Counted from the first letter of the stretch, positions 15,952-25,399 are shown. The stretch is DNA of 58,032 bases from DASCQC01 sp036012865 (GCA_036012865.1 DASCQC010000024.1:1-58032), one strand, 5' to 3'. Notes: generated by a model not told the origin, from the sequence alone. Numbers and translations: made by a program.

Positions 15952-16635
15952 ATGTGTGTTTTAAGTTATATTAATATCATGAGTCAAGTTAGAATATTTT
16001 TAATACTTCTGTTAAGTATCTTCACATTGGGCATATCTATTCAACCCCAAACGAATTCATCAAACCCTATAGATTCTGAAATGTATGATATTTCAAAATC
16101 CATCTATTTGAATGTAAAGAAAACACACCCTGAACTTCCTCCTGTGATAGCCTTTATAGACTATCGACTTCCATCTAACCATAAAAGGCTGTGGATCTTT
16201 GATATCGATAAAAAAAAGATTTTAGTTAAGACATATGTCAGTCATGGTAAGGGTTCTGGTCGTTTACTGCCATCACACTTTTCAAATAGAAGTCAAAGTT
16301 ATGAAACCAGTCTTGGTGCACACATCACCGGAAAAACATACGTGGGTAAACATGGTCTATCATTAAAATTAATAGGCTTAGAAGATGGTATTAATGATCA
16401 CTCTGAATCAAGAGGTATTGTCTTACATTCAGCTTGGTATGCTTCTTCATCGTTTTTACATGATCATGGTTATTTAGGCAGAAGCTTGGGGTGCCCTGCT
16501 GTCTCTCAAGCCGAACTGGCAAAAATAATTAACCTATTGAAAAACGGTCACCTACTTATCCAATACAGTAGCGATGATAACTATTTATCATCCACACAAC
16601 TCATAGATTCCACCGTATTAAAAACATTGGCATAA
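15952..16635 (+). CDS. YkuD_2-type murein L,D-transpeptidase catalytic-domain protein
   Basis: 227 residues. A hydrophobic signal segment follows Met10 (SQVRIFLILLLSIFTLGIS), so the ATG at 15979 may be the real start. The body matches the L,D-transpeptidase family with the motif HSAWY at 159-163 and GRSLGCPAV with the putative catalytic Cys181. This is distinct from the classical YkuD fold sequence of the preceding gene. It probably acts on peptidoglycan in the periplasm, as a carboxypeptidase or transpeptidase. It converges with the CDF transporter gene, whose stop is 19 bp away. Confidence 0.85.
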   Translation: MCVLSYINIMSQVRIFLILLLSIFTLGISIQPQTNSSNPIDSEMYDISKSIYLNVKKTHPELPPVIAFIDYRLPSNHKRLWIFDIDKKKILVKTYVSHGKGSGRLLPSHFSNRSQSYETSLGAHITGKTYVGKHGLSLKLIGLEDGINDHSESRGIVLHSAWYASSSFLHDHGYLGRSLGCPAVSQAELAKIINLLKNGHLLIQYSSDDNYLSSTQLIDSTVLKTLA

Positions 16636-16654
16636 CTAGGTATTGTTATAAATA

Positions 16655-17746
16655 CTAACAAGAAACCCAAAATTTGATCGAATTAAATTGTTTGGTTAAG
16701 GCTGATAATTTTGCTTCTATGACTTGTTTTTTATCTGGGTTTAAAGGGCTTTCGATATGGCAGTTGACGTGAATTTTTCCTTTGTGATAATGAATAATAA
16801 TACCCTGATTATCCATGGGAATAACTTCATTGATCGCTGTGACTATCTTTAGCCTAGTGCCTTGATCATACGAGAACTCTTCTTCATCTTCTACATCGAC
16901 ATGTACGGTAACATCTGATATTGAATCAAAAGAATTGATAAGATTACTTTCAACATTATCTGCGATAAAGTGACCTTCAGAAACAGATATCATGGATGAA
17001 ACTTCAACGTGAACATCCAGGTATACTCTTTTAGACATGGTACGGGTTCTGAGTAAATGTAGGTTAATAATACCTTCAGTGGATAAAATACATTGTTTAT
17101 ATAAATGCAAGGTCGCGTCATTAACGCCTTCGTCTAATAATTCTTTTAATGAGTCTACCAGTAAATTGTAGGCAAACCTTAAAATCATAAGCGCAATGAT
17201 AACAGCACCTAGGGCATCCATATAGGGATAACCTAACGTACTGGCAAAGATTGATATCAGAGAGATAACGGATGTTCCTGCATCAACACGTTGATGAACT
17301 GCATTGGCCATAAGAAGAGGTGAAGATAGTTTTATAGACTGTTTCCTGACATACCAATACATGAGTTCATTGGTAATAATCGATATCAGTGCGGTTACAA
17401 TGGCATAATTGGACCAAGGTATTATCAACGTGTGTTGCTGATCAATGAAAGCTTCATAAATGATAAAAAGCGCTGTGGATGTGATAAGAATACTGAAAAA
17501 GAAAGAAGCAAGGGTTTCAAATCTTCTGTGCCCATATGGGTGATTTTTATCGGGGGGTATTTCTGAAATTCGTGCAAAGACATACACCATGATGTCCGTT
17601 AGCAAATCTGCAAAAGAATGAATACCATCAGCCATTAATGTTTGAGCATCTGATTGGTAACCGACATAAAGTTTAAAAAAACCAAGCAAGGTATTCAATA
17701 AGGCACAAGCAATAATGGTGGTTCTTAAGGTGCGAACTCTGTCCAT
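16655..17746 (-). CDS. cation diffusion facilitator metal efflux transporter
   Basis: 363 residues with about six membrane helices and a cytoplasmic C-terminal domain. Metal-site motifs are ADGIHSFADLLTD (Asp40, His43, Asp47, Asp51), HPYGHRRFE (69-77) in the first cytoplasmic loop, and HQRVDAGTS in a later helix. This is the CDF family exporting Zn, Fe, Mn or related divalent ions against protons. The C-terminus contains a second ferredoxin-like segment beyond the usual domain, making it longer than FieF (300 residues). It is the last gene of nhaA-bcp-APC-CDF; its ATG abuts the preceding stop codon, so translation is probably coupled. Metal specificity is unknown. Confidence 0.9.
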   Translation of the reverse strand: MDRVRTLRTTIIACALLNTLLGFFKLYVGYQSDAQTLMADGIHSFADLLTDIMVYVFARISEIPPDKNHPYGHRRFETLASFFFSILITSTALFIIYEAFIDQQHTLIIPWSNYAIVTALISIITNELMYWYVRKQSIKLSSPLLMANAVHQRVDAGTSVISLISIFASTLGYPYMDALGAVIIALMILRFAYNLLVDSLKELLDEGVNDATLHLYKQCILSTEGIINLHLLRTRTMSKRVYLDVHVEVSSMISVSEGHFIADNVESNLINSFDSISDVTVHVDVEDEEEFSYDQGTRLKIVTAINEVIPMDNQGIIIHYHKGKIHVNCHIESPLNPDKKQVIEAKLSALTKQFNSIKFWVSC

Positions 17747-19111
17747 TTATTTAGTGTCCTTCAAAAAGTAAAATGGGTATACAATGATGGCAAAGATAAA
17801 CAATATTAAAGCAGCACTATAGATCAGATAATGATCCTGACTTAAATGTTCCCCAGTGAAGAAAATAGAACAAAAGAGCAACAATGAAACCGTAAAGCCT
17901 ACTCCGACAATCAGGGGTAAGGTAATGCTTGGACGAGGTAAGATGCTTCGTTCTGGTTTATAATTTCTTAGTTTGTATAACGATAAGAACATAAGACAAT
18001 ACATAACCATGTACAAGGATGTGGTCGATGATAAAAGAATAAAAATAGCTTGATCCGTATTAAAGGCCAAAAACAAAAGAGAAAGAAGTGAAACGAATAA
18101 AGCCTGACCATTTAACAGTATAACAGGGGCCCCTTGTTTATTTTCATGCCAGAATCTATGCCCTACTCCAATGTCTTTAAGAGCGAATAACAACCCCTTT
18201 GTAGGGGCTATAATCCAATTTAAGATGGCAGCAAAAAAACCTAGGACTATCAGAATAATGACTCCGGGGAGCAGCCAATGTAAAGAGATTTTATGCAAGA
18301 AAATATCAAACATTTGAAGCAAACCTAATGAGTAAGTCACTTCTGGTACGATGATGCTGACTGAAAAAGCCCCTAGAGCTTGGGTAATAAAAATAATAAA
18401 ACATGAAATCATCAATGCTTTCGGCATAGATTGACGAGGATTTTGGACTTCATTTGAATGGATGGTTGCAATTTCAACGCCAAGAAAAGAAACCATGATG
18501 GTTGATAATGCTCCAAAAGAGTAGCTTAGAGAATGATGAGTATCCAGCCAGGATGAAGAGTTAACAGCCCAAGGGTAATCCATATACAACCAATAAGCGC
18601 CGGCAAGGGAGATTAACAACATAGGAATAAACAAACCAATGACTGTAAAAAAATTACTGATATTAATAGTAATGGACAAACCCCTTAAATTAATCCACGT
18701 TAAAAACCAAAAGTAAATGATACTCAATAGGGTTATGAATGGTTTGGAATCAACTAATGAGGGCTCAATTAAATATAATAATGGGGTGATGGATAAAATA
18801 ATGACATTCGGGTACCAAAATACATTTTCAGCCCATTGTAGCCAAATGGCCAAAAACCCGATCTTTTTACCTAAGGCTGTTTTAACCCAAAGGTAGATTC
18901 CACCGGGTTCATCGAACCTGGCAGATAGGTCTGCAGCACACAATGCTGCTGGAATTAAAAACAGTATACCTGCCATTAGGTAATAACCAATACTAGCTAC
19001 ACCATACTCTGCAGCAGCGGCGGGAAGATTACGAATGCTATCGACTGATACCGTGGTAATCAAGATTATACTGAAAATCCCCAGCGATTTTGAAGGGCTC
19101 TTAGGGTTCAT
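17747..19111 (-). CDS. APC-superfamily amino acid permease
   Basis: 454 residues, about twelve membrane helices. The N-terminus (SIILITTVSVDSIRNLP) and the segment FDEPGGIYLWVKTALG with AIWLQWAENVFWYPN match the glutamate:GABA antiporter-like branch of the APC family. It would import or exchange amino acids across the inner membrane, a plausible nutrient route for a bacterium living on host amino acids. The start overlaps the bcp stop by four bases (ATGA), and the stop touches the CDF start, so all are in one operon. Substrate cannot be assigned from the sequence. Confidence 0.9.
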   Translation of the reverse strand: MNPKSPSKSLGIFSIILITTVSVDSIRNLPAAAAEYGVASIGYYLMAGILFLIPAALCAADLSARFDEPGGIYLWVKTALGKKIGFLAIWLQWAENVFWYPNVIILSITPLLYLIEPSLVDSKPFITLLSIIYFWFLTWINLRGLSITINISNFFTVIGLFIPMLLISLAGAYWLYMDYPWAVNSSSWLDTHHSLSYSFGALSTIMVSFLGVEIATIHSNEVQNPRQSMPKALMISCFIIFITQALGAFSVSIIVPEVTYSLGLLQMFDIFLHKISLHWLLPGVIILIVLGFFAAILNWIIAPTKGLLFALKDIGVGHRFWHENKQGAPVILLNGQALFVSLLSLLFLAFNTDQAIFILLSSTTSLYMVMYCLMFLSLYKLRNYKPERSILPRPSITLPLIVGVGFTVSLLLFCSIFFTGEHLSQDHYLIYSAALILFIFAIIVYPFYFLKDTK

Positions 19112-19578
19112 AAATTGACATTAGCTAAAGTATCATAAACTGTAGCAACATGGTTGGTTACTTTGGTTTTTCTCCAAGCTTTCACAATCTCTTTATCTGG
19201 GGATATTAGAAAGGTACTCCGTTCAATGCCCATATATTTTCGACCGTACATGGATTTTTCTTTATAGACATTATACAACGTGCATGTTTCAATGGTATCA
19301 TCAACTAATAAATCAAAAGGTAGTTGAAGCTTTTCGACAAAATTTTGATGAGATTTCATGGAATCCTTAGACACGCCGATAATATTGCAATTTTTCTTTT
19401 GGAATTTAGTAAAATACTCTTTAAAATCATTTGCCTGCTGGGTGCATCCAGAGGTGTTATCTTTAGGGTAAAAATACAGTACTAGCCATGAATTATCACA
19501 CAAGTCATTTAACGTTCGTATTTTATTGGATTGATTTAATAACTCAAAATCAGGCGCGAAATATTTATCATCGTTCAT
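19108..19578 (-). CDS. bcp: thiol peroxidase of the Bcp/PrxQ family
   Basis: 156 residues, normal for the family. The peroxidatic Cys45 lies in YPKDNTSGCTQQA and is followed by the usual NIIGVSKDS strand. In E. coli Bcp the resolving cysteine is five residues after the peroxidatic one; here that position is Asn50. This form is therefore either 1-Cys or uses another cysteine (27, 64 or 99). It reduces hydrogen and organic peroxides in the cytoplasm using thioredoxin. It overlaps nhaA by 11 bp and the permease by 4 bp in a compact operon. Confidence 0.93.
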   Translation of the reverse strand: MNDDKYFAPDFELLNQSNKIRTLNDLCDNSWLVLYFYPKDNTSGCTQQANDFKEYFTKFQKKNCNIIGVSKDSMKSHQNFVEKLQLPFDLLVDDTIETCTLYNVYKEKSMYGRKYMGIERSTFLISPDKEIVKAWRKTKVTNHVATVYDTLANVNL

Positions 19579-20743
19579 AGAACCTCTCTTTTAATACCGT
19601 TTTTAATAACAAGTAGCCTAAAATAGCTGAAATAGTCGAACCTAATAGTACACCAATTCGGACAAAATGTGAATATTGACTTCCGACCTCATCAAAAGCA
19701 AGTGTGCCAAAGAACAAGCTCATGGTAAAACCGATACCGCAAATAATAGAAACCGCCAGAATATGTGAATAATTGAGGTTCACAGGCATTCTTGCCAACC
19801 CTAGTTGTATTGCTAGCCAGCTAAAAAAGAAGATTCCGACAGGTTTTCCTATGACTAAACCGGCAACAATTCCTGTAATGATGGGGTCCATTAAGTTTGT
19901 GACATCAATGTCAATAAGCCTAACTCCAGCATTGGCAAAGGCAAATATAGGTAAAAGAAGTTTGTAGACATAAGGATCAATGGTCCTTTGAATGTTTCGA
20001 ATATTTCGATCTGAGGATTTATCACATAACGGAATAAATAGACCGCATAAAACACCGGCTAAAGTAGCATGGACACCGGACTTGACGAGACAGTACCAAA
20101 GGCCAATAGACAGGAGGTAATACAGTTTATTCGATTGGATACCCGCAAGGTTAGCCATCATCATTAAAGAAACAAAAAACGCCGATGCTATAATCATGAC
20201 ATTATTGAGTTGATCTGTATAGTAAATTGCAATGATCATAATCGAGCCTAAATCATCAATGATAGCAATTGAAATTAAGAGCATCCTAAGAGCTGGTGGA
20301 ACCCTCTCTTTAAATAACATTAGGAGCCCTATAGTGAATGCTATATCTGTGGCGACGGGGATAGCCCAACCATCTATTGAGATGGCATTACCGTAATTGA
20401 TACTGATATATATCATGGCGGGCAAGACCATGCCTCCAATAGCACCAAACAACGGCAGCATTATTTTACGAATGGAGTTCAGACTTCCAAATATAAAATC
20501 ATGTTTTATCTCTAGTATGATAGAGAAAAAGAAGATTGCCATGAAACCTTCATTAACCCACAATAAAACGGATTTATAGACGGGTATTATATAATGAGAA
20601 ACATGAATGCTAAAACCAAATTTAAAGCCTAGAATACTTTCATAGTATGGATACAGACCCGAATTGGCAAAAATCAGAGATAACAATGTAGCGAAGATCA
20701 ATAAATTGAAAGGCTCCGTGTAAAAAGATTTTGTACTTTGCAT
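19568..20743 (-). CDS. nhaA: Na+/H+ antiporter NhaA
   Basis: 391 residues, close to E. coli NhaA (388). The pore aspartates fall at the same numbers as in E. coli: Asp133 in ATDIAF, and Asp163-Asp164 in IIDDLG. About twelve membrane helices are visible. It exports sodium in exchange for protons at alkaline internal pH. It is the first gene of a four-gene operon (nhaA-bcp-APC permease-CDF). A divergent CPA1 antiporter starts only 61 bp away, so both antiporters are probably driven from the shared interval. Confidence 0.96.
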   Translation of the reverse strand: MQSTKSFYTEPFNLLIFATLLSLIFANSGLYPYYESILGFKFGFSIHVSHYIIPVYKSVLLWVNEGFMAIFFFSIILEIKHDFIFGSLNSIRKIMLPLFGAIGGMVLPAMIYISINYGNAISIDGWAIPVATDIAFTIGLLMLFKERVPPALRMLLISIAIIDDLGSIMIIAIYYTDQLNNVMIIASAFFVSLMMMANLAGIQSNKLYYLLSIGLWYCLVKSGVHATLAGVLCGLFIPLCDKSSDRNIRNIQRTIDPYVYKLLLPIFAFANAGVRLIDIDVTNLMDPIITGIVAGLVIGKPVGIFFFSWLAIQLGLARMPVNLNYSHILAVSIICGIGFTMSLFFGTLAFDEVGSQYSHFVRIGVLLGSTISAILGYLLLKTVLKERFYER

Positions 20744-20804
20744 AATTTCATCCAGTATTCAATTGACTTAATAAATAATCACAATCAATATATAGAAGGT
20801 TATA

Positions 20805-22058
20805 ATGTATCGAGATATGTATCAATCTTTTTCTATTCTAGTTTCAGTAGCGATGTTAGTCGGTGTGATTTCAATTAGGAATTTTAACATTCAAGTCAAC
20901 ATTGCTGTGATTATAACGTCTACTATTGCGATCTTAGCTTTAAAGCTTCTGTCTTATTTGGATTTTGTCTATCCGATGTATACTCACCTTGACAAGTTTA
21001 TGGCAACCATTGATTACCATGCTATTTTAATGGATGGAATGCTTAGTTTTCTACTGTTTGCTGGTTCATTAAGTGTAAATTTTGATCACATTAAAGAGTG
21101 GGCTCTTGAAATTGCTTCATTGGCATTTTTCAGTACCTGCTTATCGACGGTGCTTATAGGGTATGTGTCCTTTTTTACATTCCATTGGATTGGCATTGAA
21201 ATCCCAATGATATATTGTCTTTTATTTGGAGCACTCATTTCTCCTACTGACCCTATTGCAGTGATAGCCATGTTGAAAGACTTAAATGCTCCGCCATCAT
21301 TGCAAACCAAGATTGCCGGAGAATCTTTGTTTAATGATGGGGTTGGCATTGTCATTTTTGCAGTCCTGTATGATCTTTTAGAAAAATCAGTTATCACGAT
21401 CGATGTTTATTCTTTTCTTGGTTTATTCTTTTATAAATCTGTACTTGGCATGTTATTCGGTTATGTTCTTGGAGTGTTTTTAAAATACCTTATTGATTCA
21501 AGAAAAGGGAATTATGTTACTGATATTATGTCAACCTTAATTGTCACAACAGGCGCTTATACCCTGGCTGAATTAATCAATATTTCAGGGCCTCTTGCCA
21601 TGGTGGTTGCAGGTTTATCCTTATCGCAGACGCTTAGCTCAGAGAAGATTAGCCTACACCGAAAAAAAGAGCTTAAACACTTTTGGAATATATTAGATGA
21701 AGTCTTTAATGTGATCTTATTTCTTTTATTGGGCTTGGAGGCAATTACCATCCCACTGGTTGAAAATACATTTTTAGTTATGGTTGCCAGTATTATCATT
21801 TGCTTAAGTATTAGGTTTATTGTTGTTGCTATACCTTTATCCTTACTTAAAATTCGAAAAAAGCAAGAAATGAACTCAACGAAAATAATAGTCTGGGGAG
21901 GTTTGCGAGGAGGACTTGCCATGGCTTTGGCCTTATCAATACCCTACAGCGAATACAGGGATGTTATATTAACGGCAACATTTAGCGTTATTATATTTAG
22001 CATAGTAATACAAGGAACAACCATAAAGTTTCTTGTAAAGAATGAAGCAAGCAGTTAA
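20805..22058 (+). CDS. CPA1-family (NhaP-type) Na+/H+ antiporter
   Basis: 417 residues with about twelve membrane helices. Key motifs are SPTDPIAV (TDP at 148-150) and GESLFNDGVG (Asn177-Asp178), which define the electroneutral CPA1 antiporters, and a late GLRGGLAMALAL segment. There is no long cytoplasmic C-terminal regulatory domain. It exchanges Na+ (or K+) for H+ at the inner membrane. AGAAGG precedes the ATG at five bases. It is divergent from nhaA, and the slipin gene follows after 34 bp, so the pair may be co-transcribed. Confidence 0.93.
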   Translation: MYRDMYQSFSILVSVAMLVGVISIRNFNIQVNIAVIITSTIAILALKLLSYLDFVYPMYTHLDKFMATIDYHAILMDGMLSFLLFAGSLSVNFDHIKEWALEIASLAFFSTCLSTVLIGYVSFFTFHWIGIEIPMIYCLLFGALISPTDPIAVIAMLKDLNAPPSLQTKIAGESLFNDGVGIVIFAVLYDLLEKSVITIDVYSFLGLFFYKSVLGMLFGYVLGVFLKYLIDSRKGNYVTDIMSTLIVTTGAYTLAELINISGPLAMVVAGLSLSQTLSSEKISLHRKKELKHFWNILDEVFNVILFLLLGLEAITIPLVENTFLVMVASIIICLSIRFIVVAIPLSLLKIRKKQEMNSTKIIVWGGLRGGLAMALALSIPYSEYRDVILTATFSVIIFSIVIQGTTIKFLVKNEASS

Positions 22059-22092
22059 TATTTGTTGATACCTAAAGAAAGGAGTAAGTCAA

Positions 22093-22842
22093 ATGGGTGA
22101 GTTTATGTTTTTTTTCGCAATTATCGCAGCGATCGTTTTATTTAATACTGTTAAGATTCTTAAAGAGTATGAACGTGGTGTTGTATTTACACTTGGTAGA
22201 TTTTGGAAAGTAAAGGGGCCTGGAATTATAATTCTAATTCCATGGATTCAGACCTTAGTTAGGGTTCAATTGCGTACTGTAGTAATGGATGTACCTTCAC
22301 AAGATGTGATTTCAAAAGATAATATATCTGTAAGGGTCAATGCAGTTGTCTATTTCAGAGTTTCAAACCCTGATTTGGCGATTATCCAAGTAGAAAATTA
22401 TTTTGAGGCAACAAGTCAACTTGCTCAAACCACATTAAGATCTGTACTTGGAGAATATGAATTGGATGAGATGCTGCAAGGAAGAGAGAAGCTTAATGCA
22501 CGTATCCGGACTATTTTAGATGAAGCAACAGATGCCTGGGGTGTTAAAGTCAACAACGTTGAAATTAAAGATTTAGAAATTGATCCTGCTATGAAGAATG
22601 CCATTGCAAAACAGGCCGAAGCTGAGCGTGAACGTCGAGCAAAAGTGATTATTGCTGAGGGTGAAGCACAAGCTGCAGAGAAAATATCTGAAGCAGCAGA
22701 AGTCTTGAGTAAAAATGAAGCTTCATTATTTATTAGATACTTACAAACAGTCAATGAAGCTGCAAACAATGAAAGCTCAACAATAATTTTCCCGGTACCC
22801 ACTACGCTAATGGATATTTTAACTAAGCTTAATAAAAAATAG
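22093..22842 (+). CDS. slipin (stomatin/prohibitin, SPFH-domain membrane protein)
   Basis: 249 residues: one N-terminal membrane helix (about 4-20), then an SPFH domain with EYERGVVFTLGRFW, GPGIIILIPW and LRTVVMDVPSQDVISKDN, and a C-terminal coiled coil rich in Ala/Glu (AKQAEAERERRAKVIIAEGE). This is the bacterial slipin family, which forms oligomeric membrane microdomains and is usually paired with an NfeD protein. No NfeD gene is adjacent here; the partner gene is the antiporter upstream. A strong ribosome binding site (AAAGGAG) precedes the ATG. The 3' end overlaps the convergent lytic transglycosylase gene by 14 bp. Confidence 0.95.
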   Translation: MGEFMFFFAIIAAIVLFNTVKILKEYERGVVFTLGRFWKVKGPGIIILIPWIQTLVRVQLRTVVMDVPSQDVISKDNISVRVNAVVYFRVSNPDLAIIQVENYFEATSQLAQTTLRSVLGEYELDEMLQGREKLNARIRTILDEATDAWGVKVNNVEIKDLEIDPAMKNAIAKQAEAERERRAKVIIAEGEAQAAEKISEAAEVLSKNEASLFIRYLQTVNEAANNESSTIIFPVPTTLMDILTKLNKK

Positions 22843-23458
22843 CATAGACGGGGTGCTTCAGCATTAAATTTGCATGGCAGCGATGAATTTGTTTTTTATA
22901 TAAGGTAGCTCGATTCTCAACTTTGCGGGCTACTTTTTTCAATGAAGGTTTTGATTGGTAGGAGCCTCTATTGTAGCCCCCTACTCCCTCATGGTATGCT
23001 AAATATAAATGATAGGCGTCATCAAGCTTTAGGTTAAGTCTTTTCGAAGCACGATTTAGATACCACCCAATAAAATCTGTAGCATCATCGAAGTCATTTC
23101 TTGATCTTGAAAACACCCATTTGGGTTGAGATTTTTCGTAAGAGTCCCAGGTTGACTTTAAAACTTGAGCATAACCATAAGCTGAGGACTTTCTTTTCCA
23201 AGGAATGAATCCAAATAGATACTCCCTATCAGGAATAGCATCATGCTTGAATGAGGACTCTTGAAATATGATTGCCATCTGAACGGGCACAGGAATCCCC
23301 CATTTTTTTTCACTTGATTTAGAAGCTTTGTACCATTGGAAGTTATCATTAAACATCTCACAGCAGTTATCAGCAGCGGAGACATCGGGTATGTAATGCG
23401 AACACCCTGAGAGAAGGACTTGAATTGATAGTCCAATTAAAAGTTTATGAGGACTCAT
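22829..23458 (-). CDS. membrane-anchored lytic transglycosylase (SLT domain lipoprotein)
   Basis: 209 residues. The signal peptide ends in the lipobox LLSGC (lipidated Cys19). The SLT lysozyme-like domain has the catalytic Glu67 in IFQESSFKHDA, then SSAYGYAQVLKSTWDSY and YHEGVGGYNRG. It cleaves the glycan strand of peptidoglycan to 1,6-anhydro products from the inner face of the outer membrane. The start overlaps the MFS gene end by 14 bp, so it is the second gene of an MFS-SLT pair. Pairing with a transporter may reflect muropeptide turnover, but this is speculative. Confidence 0.92.
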   Translation of the reverse strand: MSPHKLLIGLSIQVLLSGCSHYIPDVSAADNCCEMFNDNFQWYKASKSSEKKWGIPVPVQMAIIFQESSFKHDAIPDREYLFGFIPWKRKSSAYGYAQVLKSTWDSYEKSQPKWVFSRSRNDFDDATDFIGWYLNRASKRLNLKLDDAYHLYLAYHEGVGGYNRGSYQSKPSLKKVARKVENRATLYKKQIHRCHANLMLKHPVYAIFY

Positions 23459-24746
23459 TATCAGTATTTAAGTCATAGGTTTCTTTTAAAAACAAGACTG
23501 ATATAATACCGATTAGTATAAATACTGGAACCATGTAGGCTCCGTATTGATAATCCGCAGCTTGATAAGTTATTGCGGAAGTGCTTGCAGCAGCCCCTAT
23601 TCTTGAAATCATAGACAGGTGAACCATTTTGCCACAAAAGGACTGTAGAAACCCTGAAAGCATTGTGACCATGTTTGTCAACGCTAATGCTGAGGCTGAG
23701 GTATATCGACAACTAAGTTCTTTAGAGACTGGGAATATTAATATTTGGGAACTACAGCTCATGCCAAATAACATCAATAGCAGACTGATTTGTTGTGATG
23801 AAAAGTGGAAACGTGCTGATATAATAACCAGAGAAAGGACAAAGGCTAAGATCGACATTCCAAACATAGGGATACGCCGGCTTCGTAGTCTATCTGAAAG
23901 CAGAGCTGTAAATGGGGCTGCAATGGCCCATCCAATGAAGAAGTAAGAATTAGCAATACCTGCTTGAGAATGTGTTAAGTGATAATTTGTTCTGATAAAA
24001 TCAACACCCACAAATTCGGCAAAAATTGCCAAAGGCATCCACAGCGACAACCCAATGATGGCATTACACCAAACATTCTTGGAGCGAACCAGTTTTAAAA
24101 CACCCTTGATAATCATCTTGAAATCTACCGACATGTTGAGGTTACATTGGGATTTCATATCTTTAATACAGGTGTAAAGCAGGACCATCAAGACAAAACC
24201 AATAAAGGTAGATTCATACAATGCCAGCTGCCAACCTTGTTTTGATACAATTGAAATTAACAGCCTATCCGCCATAACTGCCCCTAACATACCCAAGGTT
24301 ACAGTGGCGCCTGTCACCAAGCCAAAATAGTTTGATGGCAAAAGTTTCGAGCCTAGATTTAACACGCCAACAAAAGCAAATGAGGAACCCAGACCCACAC
24401 ATACCCTGCCAAATTGAGCCAGGTGTAGGTTATGAGAACATATGAAGAAGTAGGTGCCTATAGCACAAAGAAAACAGGCAAATGTTAGAAGCTTCTTGGG
24501 GCCATACCTATCCATGAGCAAGCCAACGGGTATTTGCATTGGCGCATAGACATAATAATAGAAGCTATTTAAGACTCCAAACCCATAAGCATCTATTTTA
24601 TAATGATTCATTAGTTCTGAGCTGATAACACTTGGGGCAACTCTTAACAAACTTTCGTAACAGTAGAAAAGTGCGGCAAGAAAAACAGCAAATACAGAAA
24701 CCAGTCGAATTGTGTCAGTAGATTTAATCACTCGTGTACTAATCAT
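23445..24746 (-). CDS. major facilitator superfamily transporter
   Basis: 433 residues, twelve predicted helices. The MFS loop motif MDRYGPKKLL follows helix 2, and LSDRLRSRRIP is the matching repeat between helices 8 and 9. The N-terminal block ESLLRVAPSVISSELM and the YYYVYAPMQIPVGLLMDRYG segment are reminiscent of the Legionella Pht and Francisella Fpt phagosomal nutrient transporters (weak resemblance). It is probably an uptake or efflux carrier at the inner membrane with unknown substrate. It overlaps the downstream lytic transglycosylase gene. Confidence 0.9.
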   Translation of the reverse strand: MISTRVIKSTDTIRLVSVFAVFLAALFYCYESLLRVAPSVISSELMNHYKIDAYGFGVLNSFYYYVYAPMQIPVGLLMDRYGPKKLLTFACFLCAIGTYFFICSHNLHLAQFGRVCVGLGSSFAFVGVLNLGSKLLPSNYFGLVTGATVTLGMLGAVMADRLLISIVSKQGWQLALYESTFIGFVLMVLLYTCIKDMKSQCNLNMSVDFKMIIKGVLKLVRSKNVWCNAIIGLSLWMPLAIFAEFVGVDFIRTNYHLTHSQAGIANSYFFIGWAIAAPFTALLSDRLRSRRIPMFGMSILAFVLSLVIISARFHFSSQQISLLLMLFGMSCSSQILIFPVSKELSCRYTSASALALTNMVTMLSGFLQSFCGKMVHLSMISRIGAAASTSAITYQAADYQYGAYMVPVFILIGIISVLFLKETYDLNTDNESS

Positions 24747-24910
24747 TTTTTCAAAATTTAAGACGTTTATCCATCTTAGTTCATTATGATTACATTGTCA
24801 ATTCACCAAAAATCAACTTGTCTATCAAATGGATACACTATCATATACCCCGTAAAATCCAATCACATTCGACAATAGCCTCTATCAATTTAATAATATA
24901 TGGAGGTATC

Positions 24911-25000
24911 ATGAAAAAGTCATCATTGACTATCCTATGGGTATTGTTTATTACCTTAACTATATCATCTCTAATTTCTATAGCACTACAATACAGTTGA
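24911..25000 (+). CDS. 29-residue single-pass membrane peptide
   Basis: A short ORF whose ATG is preceded six bases upstream by TGGAGG, a near-ideal ribosome binding site. The peptide has a Lys-rich start (MKKSS) and then an uninterrupted hydrophobic helix (LTILWVLFITLTISSLISIAL). A hairpin terminator lies 60 bp beyond the stop, so it has the makings of an independent small transcription unit. It resembles small membrane peptides of bacteria in general. Function is unknown, and a type I toxin-like or regulatory peptide is possible. The longer frame starting at 24818 is not favoured. Confidence 0.55.
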   Translation: MKKSSLTILWVLFITLTISSLISIALQYS

Positions 25001-25060
25001 ATGAATAACTCAAGTCACTGCGGCGTAATATTAAGATTTAAATAACTTTATTACTGTTAG

Positions 25061-25090
25061 ATAGAAAGAAACCTTAAGGCTTTCTATTTT
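25061..25090 (+). terminator. intrinsic terminator
   Basis: ATAGAAAG (25061-25068) pairs with CTTTCTAT (25080-25087), with a CCTTAAGG palindrome in the loop, and the stem ends in TTTT. It follows the small membrane peptide gene by 60 bp. Confidence 0.7.
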
Positions 25091-25399
25091 AGATACAATT
25101 CTAATCTATGATGATAATTTATTCATTTCTAACTTGAAGCTTGCATGAATGGATTCCTGACTATCATTACAATGACAAGTATTTTGTACATAGATGATAC
25201 AGCCTGAGATGAATGTCAAGGTTATAATGATCCGTATCTTAATAATTCATGGATTGAGGTAAGATTAAATCTGCAAGCAACTGAATTGGCTTAAAGATTG
25301 ATCCTATGATGACAGGTTGTTAAAATTAAACGATTCTTATAGTAGAATCTATGAATAAAATAAGAGTATAATTAATTCACCTAAGATCAAGGATGCTTA
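25091..25399 (+). promoter_or_regulatory. leader of ctpA with TATAAT -10 box
   Basis: A perfect TATAAT at 25367-25372 lies 27 bases before the ctpA ATG. No good -35 box is seen at 17 bases. The rest of the interval (25091-25366) shows no gene. AAGGA at about seven bases before ATG is the ribosome binding site. Confidence 0.4.
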
